DNA of 64,000 bases, taken from assembly GCF_051020955.1 (NCBI RefSeq), contig NC_135021.1:15047962-15111961 (forward strand). The letters run 5' to 3'. Under the pieces are notes generated by a model, which was not told where the DNA came from, made no database searches, and was given only the letters and a program-made list of their open reading frames with translations. Position 1 is the stretch's first letter; each line of letters opens with the position of its first letter. The position numbers and the translations under genes were made by a program. This document shows positions 32,331-45,126 of this stretch, one piece after another. This DNA comes from Megalopta genalis. Its lineage: Eukaryota; Arthropoda; Insecta; Hymenoptera; Halictidae.

Positions 32331-34279
32331 AGGGCAACCCAGGAAGTATGCTCATTTGGAGTATTTGGATATTGAGTTCTGATTTTGCAAAAATCGCAGA
32401 TATTCGAACGGCTGTAATTAAATAAAGAGGAATCGTAGAACAGCATACCCATACTCATTTTAAAGCTCGAAGCCTCTACTTTACAGTACTACACGGATTT
32501 TACGAATTATTGTAACTTTTAATTCAACATTTTGCTTGCATCCTACATAATTTCGTACGACAAGATTTCTTTCGAACCAAAACTACTTTTACCGTTCTTT
32601 TAGAAATGTAAAAATTTCATTGGATAATGATTAATCACTCGCAGAGACCTTGAGAGTTAAACAAGATTATTTCAACTAGAATTTCTAATCATTTTCATTG
32701 AAGACGTCCGGTCCGATGTTCGTCGACTGCGTTCGAGTTTCGATTCGCATGCACCACGATTGTCAGCGACAAACTCTCGTACAAATCCCATGATACAGCG
32801 GTCTAGGTTGTCGCGTGCCGTTCCTATGAAAATAGCTGGATTTTACATACGGCACAGGAAACAACTCGGGTCCACGTGAAATCGTGTCGGCCGCACGTGG
32901 CACCGGGCCCCGTCCAGGCTCGGTCAAAAGGCGCCGAGCGAAAAATCCGCTCGAGTTACATACCGGCGTGCCGCGGACACGCGCGGACAATTACAGCCGG
33001 CGCTGGACACGATTTTACAATAACTCAATTCATTTCCGAGGCTGCGCGCAAGAACGGTCTGTACGGTTCCGCAAAAAACCCGCGGCTCGATATAGTTATT
33101 GCCGGACTGCGCGTTCACGTGAACAGGTCAGTCCGGTCGGAGAACGGAGCTCGCTGTGCACCGGACAAAAAGTATTGGTAACAGCGATCGTGGCACTTCT
33201 CTTCCAATAAGATCGAACCTCGAGGCTCGTTTCTCAGTTTTATATACGGAAATGCTTTCGGAAATTTATACAGGTATTTTCGATGATAATCGAATTGTTA
33301 TTACAACCGCTATAATGAACGAATATGCTGCAACGAATGCGTTAAAATATGCGCAATATATTGTGATATATAACTTCTTGTAATCGAATGTGTTCTCTCT
33401 TAAGGAACATAATGGGAGTGACGATGATCAAGGTTTTTTCGAGATCGGGCATTTTTGTTCCATGAAATCTGTATCGATACAATTTTATTCCAAATTCTAC
33501 TCAACTAAAGTAATTATTTGCGGTGTTATGTCACTTTATGACATTGATAAATACGTTCAAGTTGCTTATGAGTTCTTATCTTATGTTTCGTATTAGAAAT
33601 GTCCACGTGTACTATGTCCATGTGTATAAAGAATGAAAGCCGCAATCAATAATGTTTTGAAACCAATTACATGCTTTATTATAAAGTACTCCAATGTTCT
33701 TAACACTATGTATGTATCATTGTATTAAAAAAAAAAACGATATACAAAGGTGATGATTAATTGGTGTTTACATTAATTGATATTTAACAACGTTACACAC
33801 CGATGTATAAAAAGAAAATTGTATGAAACAAAGGTTGACCTATTTTGCCAGAAAATTGCTGTATATAAAATGCCTCTTCCAACAAGAGATTACGACAACC
33901 TAATGACGAATTTTCTCTAATCACCTATCAAAGACTGGAACGTTTTCATCGTCAAAGTAATACGCGACGCTTTAAAGAGAATGTAAAACGATAAACGTTG
34001 GAAATGATTGTTTAACGCAAGATTTACGGAGCACTAAAAACTGCTGTTTTATATTAGCTTATAAAAGCAACAATACGAGATTTATTCCGATTCTTAACGA
34101 GCGAATACTGATTTTTACGAGAGAATAAGCAACTCGTAAAAGTATCTTTACAATCCGAACAATCGTAAATTCCGAAATTAGTGAGCCGTCGTTGCGACAG
34201 TGTTCCGTGCACACTGTGTTAAATGGATCGTTTCGATAGTACAATGCAACTAGCGGCTTCGTTAATGTCGCCCGATAAT
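32331..34279. other. Non-coding stretch
   Basis: AT-rich apart from a GC-rich block at 32700-33200. The block contains overlapping ORFs of 101 and 108 codons in two frames of the same strand, neither with recognisable domains. A poly-A run lies near 33728. No gene recognised. Confidence 0.45.
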
Positions 34280-34307
34280 AGGAGACATCCGCGAGTGAAA
34301 AGGGTTA
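34280..34307 (+). mobile_element. Possible terminus of TTAA-type MITE (family B)
   Basis: CCGCGAGTGAAAAGGGTTAA resembles the right end of family B (CTTCGAGTGCAAAGGGTTAA). No left partner is visible in the preceding 300 bases. Confidence 0.3.
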
Positions 34308-34499
34308 ACACGTCGCTCGGCTGAATACACTTGGCGCCGAGGTATCTATGAAAGGTAGATAAAGGCAACAAACAAACAGGGGCGAGAACATCGGGAATCG
34401 CGAGCGGAGGTACGCTACCAAGACCCGAATGGAGAACGACGAAACAGAGAAAAGAGGGGCGCGGGACCGGGGCCGGGTACAATAATCGGTCCCGCAGTG

Positions 34500-35413
34500 C
34501 ATCGGAGTGTTTGCAAAAGCGTCGATATCTAATCGGCGAAATGCTCGTCGAAAAGTAAACCGGAGAACAGGGTGGAGCACCGGTCAGGCATGCACCGTCT
34601 CGTTCGGCCGTCTCGGCGTTTTCGTTCGGCGCTGGTTGCCCGCTCGCATGGGAGCGGAGAAGACGGGTTGGTCGTCTGCAGACGGGAGAAAGAGAGATTC
34701 CGTTCGCGGGAATACCTGCCAGTGCACGCACTGTTCGTCCGCTGGTTCGTCGGTTCGTTGGTTCGTCGGGTTGGTTCGGTGGACCCGGTTCGCTTCTACG
34801 TTTACATACGGGGGACCGTCCTCTCTCGCTGCACAGGCTCGGGTCGTACGCACCTTCCTTCGGCTGCACACACGCGCGAACCCAGACATCGGGCCCCGCG
34901 TTCGCGTGCACACACCACCGCCCGTATTGTATAATGCAGCCATTGATAGCCGTCCTCTCTTTCACGCACGCGATCTGTTGCAGTCGCTGCAACCCGTGTC
35001 CGGTGACAGCGTCCAGTGTCCAGTCTCCCTCCCGGTGAGTGTCCACAAGATTTATTTTCCCATGCGATATACGGGGTGGCACCGCGAAAACTGGACCCGA
35101 TCCCTCGACACGGTTCTCCGTTACCTGTCCGCGAACGCGAACGCGAACGTGAACGCGGGTAAAAGATACACCGAACGACGACCCCAGGAGGGTGGCCGCT
35201 AGGGACCAGTCTCCTCTCGCCGACGACCCGTGAATAGACCTTAGAATCGGGCCCGATTTATGCCCCGCCGACCCTCATGGTTCTGCCGTTTCCGGTGTAC
35301 GTGTGCCCCTGTGTACCTGTGTGCCCCCACGTGAGAGACACCGCAGTGCTACGGGAGTGACGAACTTGCGCTATACCTGCGAATTATGGGCCTCATGGAT
35401 CTCATTAGGTATG
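34500..35413 (+). promoter_or_regulatory. Candidate promoter and first exon island
   Basis: A CpG-rich block of about 900 bp with long open frames on both strands (231 codons plus, 287 codons minus) that have no recognisable domain. The minus-strand ORF looks compositional. Two good splice donors lie on the plus strand: CCCGGTGAGTGT at about 35031-35042 and ATTAGGTATGTAAAC at about 35406-35420. Just before the second is an ATG (35385) in a favourable context (aattATGG) reading MGLMDLIR up to the donor. This arrangement could be a 5' UTR and a short first coding exon of a gene continuing beyond the window through a long intron. The evidence is positional only, and I cannot name the gene. Simple repeats of GCGAAC (35131-35157) sit inside. 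Confidence 0.22.
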
Positions 35414-36564
35414 TAAACTCGGCTTTCGCTTCGTCTATCCGCGATCCTGCTTCTCCGTTGCTATTGTTTCTACTACGATTTCTGCAAAGGGAATCTTCCT
35501 ATCGGTTGATTTGTATTGCGACGAAGTAGTCAATACGGTTAAATTATCTGAGTCGTTATCTTTTCCCGATCGAAGTGTTGGGAACGTGGGAAACAGATAC
35601 GGCGATGACAATTTTCTCACAGTTTTGTAATGTACGAAACCATCGCGGAGCTTGTCTAGATTATGTCAAGATTAGCAATAGGAAAAATCATTCAAATGAG
35701 CCGATAATACTACTGTATTACTGTCAACGGATTGAAATGATTAAAAATGAAATAAATATATACGTAGCTCCTCCATCGCGTAATTAACAGAGACAAGTTT
35801 CGCTTTGCATAATCATTCGCGATCTAATTATTAGCATCGTTTATAATTTTATTTATATATTTCTATAACGTATTTTTTAACGCGCGGCTTTTACGCGCAT
35901 TACTTTCGTTGTAAATCTTAATGAAACACGTGAGAAGAGCTAAATTAATTGTCGGAAACTAGATAATCGGATAATAAAAAGCAAGATTTATACTCTGGGT
36001 CTTAATGGACCCAGCGTCCCGCTGTTCCAGTGTTAAAGAACATAATGGAATCATTATCGAATACGCTAATATTAATAGTTTATTTGTTATTAGATCTGAT
36101 CTGCCGTATTAAAAATAATTGTGTAGGATCGAGGTGGACGAAGTATAAGCGATGTGCCGTTGAATTTTTGATACTCCGTGATATCGTGGCAGATAATGGC
36201 AACGGAGAATTTACACCCCCCAAAAGCCTTGGCCACAGCGGTCTACAGGAACCCAGGCCCTGATAAGTTCGCAACCTTGAATGTGGCCTGATAGCGGACG
36301 CATACAAGCGAAAGTTCCAGTGAAAAAATATCTCTTCAGAGAAGCTTTACTTTGTTGCAAATAATATTACTGGAAATATTGACACTTCTTTCTTTCCATT
36401 TTCAACGGTGACGCAATCTATCAAACAAGATCGACGCGCGTGTACATTTACAATTTGCCTAGATGGCGTGTCCGGTTTACTTTTATTCGTTTTTTCTTCG
36501 AACACTAGAAATAACTAGTTTAATCGCTCGGTCTTCTACAAATCACAGGGGCACGGACATAATA
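35414..36564. other. Non-coding, AT-rich stretch
   Basis: No gene, RNA or clear repeat. A degenerate GCATAATCATTCGCGATCTA at about 35808 may be a worn terminus of the TAGACTGCGG family. Confidence 0.4.
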
Positions 36565-37106
36565 TACAGGGTGGGCCGGAATTCGCAGTGCAACCGAGAA
36601 AGGGTTGATCCTACGTGAAAAAAATAAGAGAAAGATTTGGTATAACATTGTCTTTTTATCCCGGGCTCCAATTTCGAGAAAATCGACTTTAAAGTTTGTT
36701 CAATTTTGCAAAGGATTACGTATTTCTATTTTATTATTTCTATTCTTCTACCGCAGTTGTCTTCATCTAGACAGTATTTACAAACACTAATTGCTGCGAA
36801 CTACAGTAAATTCTTCCCAATTGTCCCCCAGCTTGTAAACAATTGGAGAAAATTTACTGTAAGCGGTAAACGAAATGTTTGTCATTATTGTCAACGTTTA
36901 TAAACACTATCTTGTGCGGAGACACCTGCGCTAGAAGAATAAACGACAACTAAATTCTTCACAAAGAGATGAACAAACTTTAAAGTCGATTTTCTCGAAA
37001 ACGGAGCCTGGATAAAAAAAAGAGTGTTACATTAAATTTCTTTCTTATTTTTTCACGTGGAATCGCCCTTTTCTCGATGGTACTACGAATTTCTGCCCAC
37101 CCTGTA
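36565..37106. mobile_element. TA-flanked CAGGGTGGGC element with long inverted repeats
   Basis: Left end TACAGGGTGGGCCGGAATTC and right end GAATTTCTGCCCACCCTGTA are inverted. Complementarity continues inward through AAAGATTTGG...AACATTG and TTTCGAGAAAATCGACTTTA facing TAAAGTCGATTTTCTCGAAA, giving arms of about 140 bp. The centre holds a complete CAGTAAATTCTC-family MITE (36802-36861), a nested younger insertion. There is no transposase ORF. TA flanks suggest the Tc1/mariner superfamily. Confidence 0.82.
36802..36861. mobile_element. Nested minimal foldback MITE (60 bp)
   Basis: TACAGTAAATTCTTCCCAAT and AATTGGAGAAAATTTACTGT form a TA-flanked inverted repeat around only about 20 bases (CAGCTTGTAAAC). 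It is the smallest member of the family seen here, having lost most of its interior, and it sits within the element at 36565-37106. Confidence 0.75.
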
Positions 37107-37518
37107 TACATCTGGTGATACTCATCAACTAAAAGAGAAATTACAATGTTTACTGCCTGTAATGAAATTAGAGACTTAACGACAAATGTTAGGATATTAG
37201 GCTCGAATTATTTAGAAAATAGAAATCACAAGAAAGTAGAAACTTTTCAAACCATTTCAACGACGCGTTCGAAGCGGTAAAAGGATCGTAGAGTAATGAT
37301 TATTATTCATAAACTGGATATAATGTATGCGATAAATAAAAATAGCCGAAGATGATGTAGTTAACAAAAAGGAATGGTTGTTCGAAAAGATCGTTTCGAG
37401 TCTTTTATATGAATTCAATGAGAACGAACTTGCTGAACAGCCTAACTTTATTTATACGATTTATTTATTTACACAAGACAAAGATAGCCTATCTTTAGCG
37501 ACGATCCTTAATCTACCT

Positions 37519-37683
<165 letters not shown>

Positions 37684-38721
37684 TGACAATAGGAATAATT
37701 CAGCACAACCGCAGAGACAAAGGTGCACGGGGGAGGGCAGGCGGCCGCTTCCGCCATTAATTGCAAGTGCGTCACGATTCGTCGTTATTTTCTCGATCTC
37801 GATCTCGATCCGTGCCGGATCACTTTCCAGCGCCGTCTTTCTCGGAGGCTGCGGTACTTAACGAGCAGATCGCTTTCAGCCTGGACGCGGTCGCGATCGA
37901 TTTACAAGCGCCGCGTCGTGGAACCGTACGGTCCTCTCTCGCTTCTCGATCGGCGCTCGTTCGAATTTCGCGCCTCGATCGTCTACCATCCCCGCTAAGA
38001 TCCACCGGATCGCCAACGGGACACCGCGATTCGATGAAATTGCGCAAACTGTATCGAATTGCCGCGGCCAGTTCGCGATTCTCAGCTGCGCGAATTGTTT
38101 CGGGTGCATTCTTGCAGCGGACATGGTCTCGCGCGCACTGCAGATCTGCGATTTTGTGCTATGCAATTGTGGCGATGGTTCTTTTTTTGCAATATTTCTT
38201 CTATTTTAGAGCTGAACAATGAGTGCACATTACGTAAAAGTGCCCCTGTTCCACCCGAGTCTGCGGGTTCTTTTGCCGTCCCGGATCAAATCGAGGCTTC
38301 CTTCAAAATTGCATCTCTTCCGGCGCAACTTGCTGCACTCGATCGATTTCTACTTCTGCACTTTTCTTTTCGCAGCTGGAATGATTGAAATTCCTTCGTT
38401 TCCAGTAACTTACTAAGAGAAAATGTCCGTATTTACCTTAACCGATAGTTTATCTACCGGCAGTTTTCTAATAGTTTCTTCAAAATCGGAGATCAACGAT
38501 CTCCTAAAAAATGGTTTAGAAACTACGACAATCTCATCAATGATCCATCGAGTTATTTAGACGGATTTAATGTAACAAGTTCTTTCGAAATTGTTATTTA
38601 CAAGACAATTATCGCGAGCTTCTCTTAAGACATTGTTCAGTCGTTGGGAAGCCTATTAATAGGCTCGCGGTAAACAAAATATTACAGTATTTTCTTAATT
38701 AAAATAAATATATTGATAACT
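37684..38721. other. Non-coding stretch
   Basis: GC-rich to about 38200 with ORFs of 75-153 codons in several overlapping frames, none with a family signature. AT-rich afterwards. Confidence 0.4.
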
Positions 38722-38872
38722 TGGCTGTGGATCTTTCTACAAAATAACGATCTTTATCGTCAGTTCCAGCGATCAAAAGTTACATATTGATGTGTCTCTT
38801 AATAAGAATTTCAAGCAGTCCAAACTAATGGGACATCCATTTTAGTTGCAAATGCATGAAATCCGCAGTCCA
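38722..38872. mobile_element. TA-flanked MITE, TAGACTGCGG family (decayed)
   Basis: The right terminus GCATGAAATCCGCAGTCCA is clear. The left terminus TGGCTGTGGATCTTTCTACA is a poor match but correctly placed. 151 bp, no ORF. Confidence 0.45.
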
Positions 38873-39992
38873 TCGTCGACAAGAGATTTTGTTCCGTAGA
38901 ATGAATACCATTTATATTTAGCGCGCATCCTGATAGCGATTCGTATAACCGTCTGGCACATTTATTATACGCAAACGGATCAATTAGATTGTCCGCAGCT
39001 TTTCTAGAATTACAGGCGGCTTAGAATCGCCGGGGAAACATCGCCCAAGGAATGCGTGACGATAAACACACCAAAGAAAAGTTACGGCTCCATTATGCGC
39101 GAATCTATAAATAAGAAATAGCGATATTTAAGGGCGTGCCATCTATTTGTCCTGGACTGTAATTCTGTCAACGAGCCGAGCTAACACGAAGTTCCACGGT
39201 GGAATCGTAAACGCGAATGGAACTATTTGCGCTCGTGTTTTCGTTTATGGCCGCGAGGATACTTAACCCGTTTATACAGCGCTCCTATGAGAGATTATTA
39301 TAGAAATTGATCTCACCGGTCGCTCCGATCGAAGGGAATGCGCGATGATCGCGAGAAATAGTCGAGCGCTCATAACGCCTCTCATATTTTCGACTGCTTC
39401 TTCTTCGACGAGCGCGTTCACGCTTCTCACCGAACTTCATATTCAATTAGCCGAGACGAGGATCTTGCAAGGAATTCCATATAATTTACACAAATCAGCA
39501 GAATCGCGGGATTTGTCGTCATTTAATTCGCCATTCGTTTCAGTGATCGATTAGGCATCCAGCTTCTCGCTTGATCGCGCGTGCAAGATCACCTGAGAGA
39601 AACGCATGAAATATTACGCGATTCGATGAATCCAGCCTCGTCGAATCTCGTCGCGTTAAGTATTACCGCGAGGAGTATAATATGTTGCACAATCCTTGTT
39701 TAACGAAATCTCTGAGTCATTGCGTCTGTTGGTCCGGGACTGCTAATTCAATTAAGATCGGTCCACCAATCTTCTGTTGACGGAGCAGTTCTCTGTGTTT
39801 TTTTGGAACACTTGCTTCTAAATATCGAGCACGCACAACTTCTTTAAAACATTTACAGTTTATCAGGGGAACACTAGCATTGGAATAATAGATTCATTAT
39901 TTAGTTACAGTGATAGAATAAATCGTGACGTATGTCAATAATAAAGAATTCCGTCCAGAGATATTTCGGGTAAATAATTATTTGAGATGGTT
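38873..39992. other. Non-coding stretch
   Basis: No gene or repeat recognised. A 69-codon ORF at 39345-39554 has no domain. Confidence 0.45.
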
Positions 39993-40477
39993 CACTTCGA
40001 ACCGCGTTTACGTTGAACGCTGTTGTTTGAAAATAAGAATAATATCGAGCCACTTAAGATAACAGCAATTTCAAATAATCAACAATTTCGGTATTTTCTT
40101 ATTTCAAATGTGACAAAGGAAATAATCCCCAATTCGAAGAAATCTTTTCGACGATTTGCTTTAAGAAATGCGAACGAAGATGTCAGTATAAACGGACTCG
40201 CACTTGATAGTTATTATAAATAACTAAATAATTTCGAAGAAGAATTTTGAAATCATCTGAAATAATTATTTCGAATAATAACAAGAAAAGATTAACGTGT
40301 TATTTAAAATAATACATCAACTGATATTATCTTAAAAATGATCAAGAAAATTAGGGCATGGAAATAATTATGAGATAAAATAACATGTTATTCGAAGTAA
40401 TATTTCCAATATCATCGTTTCAGATGTGCTCAGGTCCGTTTCAAACATCGGAGATTCAAATAATCGGGGTGCTACTG
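39993..40477. mobile_element. pogo/Tigger-like non-autonomous element
   Basis: The left end CACTTCGAACCGCGTTTACG and the right end, read on the other strand, CAGTAGCACCCCGATTATTT both fit the CAGTAGAACCTCGTTTATC pattern of the element at 3486-3868. The roughly 485 bp between them are AT-rich. A 66-codon ORF inside (40023-40223) has no helix-turn-helix or DDE features, so no transposase remains. Confidence 0.5.
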
Positions 40478-41190
40478 TCCTCGGCCTAAAATTGCCGCAC
40501 TAGAATCTCTAAACTGCTCGGAAAGAATGAGCTATCGTGTCAGGGGAAAATAAAAGAATATTTCGCGTTCCTATGCGAGTGCGATGCCTGGACGAGAGGA
40601 GCAGCGTGTGTGTCTCTCCATCAGGAGCGCGATGACAAAATAGAGGCGGCTAAAAATAATCGGTCGGAACGATATCTCTAATAAAAGATGAAATACGGGG
40701 ATCATCGACGGGGATAATAGAGGGGCGGACGAGGAACGCCTCTGTTTTCGCGGTGGCCCGTATTTTATTTCGATATTTTTGAAATGCCGGCCGCGTCACA
40801 CGCGACGACCGTACACGGTGACCGGATGTCTTAATGACGTATCGACAAAAGCACGCGCGCCTTCATTTCTCTCCCTTTCATTTCTTACCGTGCTCCAAAG
40901 GATTTCTTTTTCGATACACTCTCGATTCAACGCACTGCTCGCGCGCGCTCCTCGAGACTCGAATATTCGTCGACAGTTTACGAGCCCGAATATTTTCCGA
41001 AAGGATGCACTCTGCTCGCCAAAGACAAAACAACTGCACGCGGACTCCCGCCGAAAAATATTTTTCATCCGATGCCTAAGATGCCTCTTCGTGATATTTA
41101 AAATGTCCAAGATATCCGATCAATTTCCAAGCTTCGGCATTATAGATTTTTTCGGCGACGTCGTGATCTTGAGCGACATTCGCTGCAATA
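40478..41190. other. Non-coding stretch
   Basis: Mixed composition. 40640-40760 (AATAATCGGTCGGAACGATA, GATAATAGAGGGGCGGACGA) is non-repetitive and regulatory in texture. A 139-codon ORF (40779-41198) runs into the MITE at 41191 and has an antisense ORF of similar length; I do not call it a gene. Confidence 0.4.
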
Positions 41191-41410
41191 TACAGTAATG
41201 TCTCTCTAATCGACGCTCGGATTGTCCACAAAAATGGACAATTTGGGAAGAGGAGATACGATTGAATTGAATCTTGCGCCTCGTTTTTATAATTACCGAT
41301 TCTCAACGACTATATAAACGAGGCGCAAGACTCGAATAATCGTATCTCCTCTTCCCAAATTGTCAATTCTTGTACACAATCTGAGCGTCAATTAGGGAGA
41401 CATTACTGTA
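41191..41410. mobile_element. Complete foldback MITE, CAGTAATGTCTCCC family
   Basis: The reference copy for the family in this window. TACAGTAATGTCTCTCTAAT on the left and TAGGGAGACATTACTGTA on the right are TA-flanked terminal inverted repeats, and almost the whole 220 bp pairs with itself: GGGAAGAGGAGATACGATT with AATCGTATCTCCTCTTCCC, and CTTGCGCCTCGTTT with AACGAGGCGCAAG. There is no ORF. CAGTAATG ends with TA duplication suggest a pogo or mariner parent. Confidence 0.88.
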
Positions 41411-41768
41411 TATTGTGCAGAACAGCTAATTCCGACATAACTAGACTGTACAATAAAAATTCTCTTTGCGAATTGCAGCAAACAGGCGGGCAGACGACAA
41501 TGTTTTCCTTCAGTCGCCAAAAAGCAATTGCTTTCTCAGAAAATGGTCGAAGAAAATTATTCAAACGTTCGTATGTTGCGATTTTTATATATGATAACGC
41601 TCATTTTTAATGCTCGTTGCTTTCAGTGTTAAGATTACAGCTCTCAATCAGTTGACAATCTATCATTCATTCATCGGTACAGTAACGAAATGACAAAAAT
41701 GAGCGGGCAAAAGTTCAGGCAGAAGAAAAATTAACGATTCAACAGTTTACAAAGAGCGAAACATTTTT

Positions 41769-42015
41769 CAATCCTTTGCAGCCGAATGGTGACTCTGTGA
41801 CATCATTACAAAATGTTATATCTCACGTTCAGAATAATTTTAATATTATCAAATTCGTTCATACTCGGGAAACTGTTAGTATAGTATAACCGTTGCACGA
41901 GTCGCAAAATTCAACACGAGCATGGAATGCACTGGGTCAAATAAAATGGTGATGCTATAGGTGAGGAAAATCATTTTGGATTTCGAATTAAAATGCCTGC
42001 GACAGCAAAGAGTTC
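41769..42015 (+). mobile_element. Decayed TTAA-type MITE (family B)
   Basis: The start CCTTTGCAGCCGAATGGTGA and the end ATGCCTGCGACAGCAAAGAG are worn versions of the family B termini, and the body keeps the TGTTATATCTCACGTTCAGA and ATAATTTTAATATTATCAAA segments. Both TTAA sites are lost. Confidence 0.6.
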
Positions 42016-43860
42016 ATTGTTCACCCGGCTCCGACACTTAATGGAGAAGATTCTCATTGGGCATCGGTGAACAACGGACCGTGTAGTCTTCGCAATCTGT
42101 TCACGTAGCGACGAAAATACTCGATTCCCCAGCAACGGCCCCCTATACTTCCCAGGGAAGTATCCATCGCCTATCCCGAAGCTCGCGCGGCAAGTTCCGC
42201 CGAGATATCGTCTCAGCCGAAATCGAATTACCCGGCCGGAAAAGTTGAGTTATCGTGGCCACACTTTCCCCGGACTTTACGAGCAGTTTATGAAGTCGGG
42301 TTCGCTCCTCGAGGAACGAAAATACCACGACAATAACGCGACCGATCGAACCCGTTCGTCATCGTGCTCGTTTTATTAGCGTTCCGGGCGCTGTTTATAT
42401 CAGTGGCAGGCGCCCGCTTCAAAGCGTTTTTATTAAGCGCTTGCAGCGGCGACAAAATACTCGAGCGGATTGCATAGACACCTGCCCTCCGACACCCGCG
42501 GCAGCGTTTCGCCGCGAAAACGCGAGAATTATGAGTGACAAACCGACCGGGGCGAATAAAAAGGATGAGCATCTTTTGTCGGGGTTTATGCGAGGCTCTC
42601 GCCGCGCCGCGCCGCTCTGGGATAATTTCTTTGCGCGCGGGCTACGCGCCGATCCGCTCCGAATTTAACTGTTCTCCGGCCGCGTTCCTTTGTGCCGAAA
42701 TATGGCAAACCAAAAATAACAATTGACCCGAGAGTTTTTTGGAAAACGATCGGTGACAGGGCCAACGCAGACTCGTTTGTTGTTCTACCCACGGATTAAC
42801 GGTACGTTTTGAGCCAGGAACTTGGCTGTACCATTTTGTGGCAGCTAATTTCGATTATTATCTATTCGGCGAGGAACGATGCTGAATGAAATTAATTTGT
42901 GTCATTGATACACGACAGAGTCCGCAAACGTTTTATTCGTTTATTTATCGAATACGTATGGAAAAGTTACGCATTAATCATGACATCGCGAGAGAAAAGG
43001 AACGAATACAGAGTTATTCGTTGAATTTGATTCAAGATGCGAAGATTAACGAATAAAATTTTATTCGGCTACAGCGAATATATATGCAATCGAATGAAAA
43101 TGTATGTAGGTAAAAATTTAGTCGAATATGATTTTATTCGGATGAGAATTCATTCGAATAAGTTTTTATCCGAACAAGAATTCACGCGGAAAATAATCGC
43201 TTTGAATAAAAACGACAGAGAATATAAAATACTTTCTTTCCTATTTCATCGATTTATTTCTTCCATATTCCATTTTCCAAATGTTGCCGCGAGAAGTTCG
43301 TTGCTTTCGACAGGATTGGTCATTGATGCATAAATAAGCAAATAATCTTTCCACGGTTACAGAAGAGTTCGTCGGCAATTTCATAATTCTACAAGAATTG
43401 AGAGTTCAGAAATTGAACTTGAAATCGAGCTGATCCCGAGTGCATTCATTACAGCATGATGTACAATTAACGTACGTACGAGTTCCGGCGCATTAAAACA
43501 ACTAGAAATAGAGACCAATTTTCTTTAACTCCAGCCTGTCGCAACAAACGCGGAACGTCTTTGTTTCATCTGGGGATCCGCGATTAGTTACGGTTCCTGC
43601 CCAATGGAACGTGGTTTCGTCAGTGCGAAACGGTGCGCAGATCGACGAAGTCTTGGCGACGAATCTTCGCATGATCGATTGTTTGCCCAGAGGAGAGGCG
43701 ATAAGATTAAAGGAACAACCTTTCCCATCGACGAAATTTCGCGTGTGCGTGTCGATACGTACGTGTCCGCTCGAATCCGCTTTATCGCCCCGGTTCGTTC
43801 CGCCTTCGTAGCCGATACGCGCGATACCGCGTTTTATTGACAAACGACGTTCACGTACGC
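42016..43860. other. Non-coding stretch with CpG-rich islet
   Basis: No gene recognised. 42330-42680 is CpG-rich with embedded AT cores (CGTTTTTATTAAGCGC, GCGAATAAAAAGG) and may be regulatory. A stretch of GAATAAAATTTTATTCG-type words at 43045-43210 suggests weak local repetition. A 128-codon minus ORF at 43502-43888 overlaps two plus ORFs and lacks a domain. Confidence 0.35.
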
Positions 43861-43966
43861 GATGTATATACAATGTACATATATGCATTGTACATTATAT
43901 ATATGTATATATATGTATATGTATATTTATATGTATATGTATATATGTACATTGTATATACATAAA
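43861..43966. repeat. TA/TG-rich microsatellite
   Basis: Alternating TATATG, GTATAT and ACATTGTA words form a low-complexity, self-complementary tract. Confidence 0.92.
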
Positions 43967-44730
43967 GGATGTCTATATATGCATACATCTACACGAAAGC
44001 ACATCGTGTCGGGCGACGCGGCTGTTTGCACGGCGCAGCATTGGTAGCGGCGTGTCAATATCTTTACGAATACAACATCCGCGCTTCAATGAGAAACGAT
44101 AGCTCCGAGCAAACCGCGCCGATTCGCATTACATCATCGCTTTCGACGGGATTTCCGGTAGGTGGGGCACGGAGCATTCAAATTGCAACGACAAATATCG
44201 ATCCGCGGTTTCTGTTTTCCGTCTTCTCCTCGCTGCCTTTTTTCCCCGTCTCCTCCTTCTCGCTCGGAATTTTGCACGGCTGTAGGTGGTCCTGGATAAA
44301 CATCGGATGCGCTAATGGAGTCGCGGGAGACGCGCGAGTCTTCGGTTTTCGGGGACTAGAATTAACGATTACGTCTTACTTGGTTTCGTAAGCTAGACGC
44401 GACGCGACCCTGAGGGAACTGTGTGCCGGAATAGAGATTGTTCGGAAGGGTTGGTTGCGGAGCTTGAAGTGATTTACCCTTCTGTTCCCTCCGGGTCTGT
44501 GGCAGCAAATTTTCTGCACGGATATTGCGCTTCTCGAAGCAATAATTGCTGTACAATCGAGAACGAGGCGATTCTCCATGATAAAAAAGCAAATCGAATG
44601 TAAGGAATGAAATTTTCGTTTCTAAATTTTTTCATTTGAGGCTTCGCTGTCGAGACAACCGACTTTGAATATTCAACGTGTACGTGTACGATTATGATGG
44701 ATGGATCTCTATAAAAATTATATGTCACTT
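43967..44730. other. Non-coding stretch
   Basis: No gene recognised. A 140-codon ORF (43969-44391) begins inside the microsatellite and shows no domain. Confidence 0.45.
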
Positions 44731-44804
44731 ATTATAATAATAATAATAGTAATAGTAATAAAAATAATAATAATAATAATAATAGTAATAGTAATAAAAA
44801 TAAA

Positions 44805-44837
<33 letters not shown>
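44731..44837. repeat. AAT-rich trinucleotide microsatellite
   Basis: AAT units with AGT and AAA interruptions over about 107 bp. The antisense polytyrosine reading frame is an artefact. Confidence 0.96.
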
Positions 44838-44838
<1 letters not shown>

Positions 44839-44922
44839 TTTATTCTTTAGCAGGATGAGCCATTTGTTATATAATATAAAATAATAGCGCGAGTACAGGA
44901 GTAAGAATATACATATAATTAC

Positions 44923-45126
44923 TAGACTGCGATTCTTTATGCAAAACAAAAGCTGCCTAATTTGATTATAATAGACGTAAATCAGATGAAAGTGTCTTGT
45001 TCTCTTTTAATAATTTTTGTAACTTGTGCATAACATAAAATTCTTCTCAAATTCTTCTCATGTTTTTTAGAATTTTGTTTTCGACCTATTCATCTAATGT
45101 CAAAAATGCATAAAATCCGCAGTCTA
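44923..45126. mobile_element. TA-flanked MITE, TAGACTGCGG family
   Basis: Left TAGACTGCGATTCTTTATGC and right GCATAAAATCCGCAGTCTA are well preserved inverted termini with TA at both edges. The 204-bp body is AT-rich without ORF. This is the best copy for defining the family. Confidence 0.8.

Noticed and set aside
34219..35082. 287-codon minus-strand ORF
   Set aside because: No domain, signal peptide or repeat structure recognised. It lies in a CpG-rich block where the opposite strand also has 231- and 120-codon ORFs, so length alone is weak evidence.
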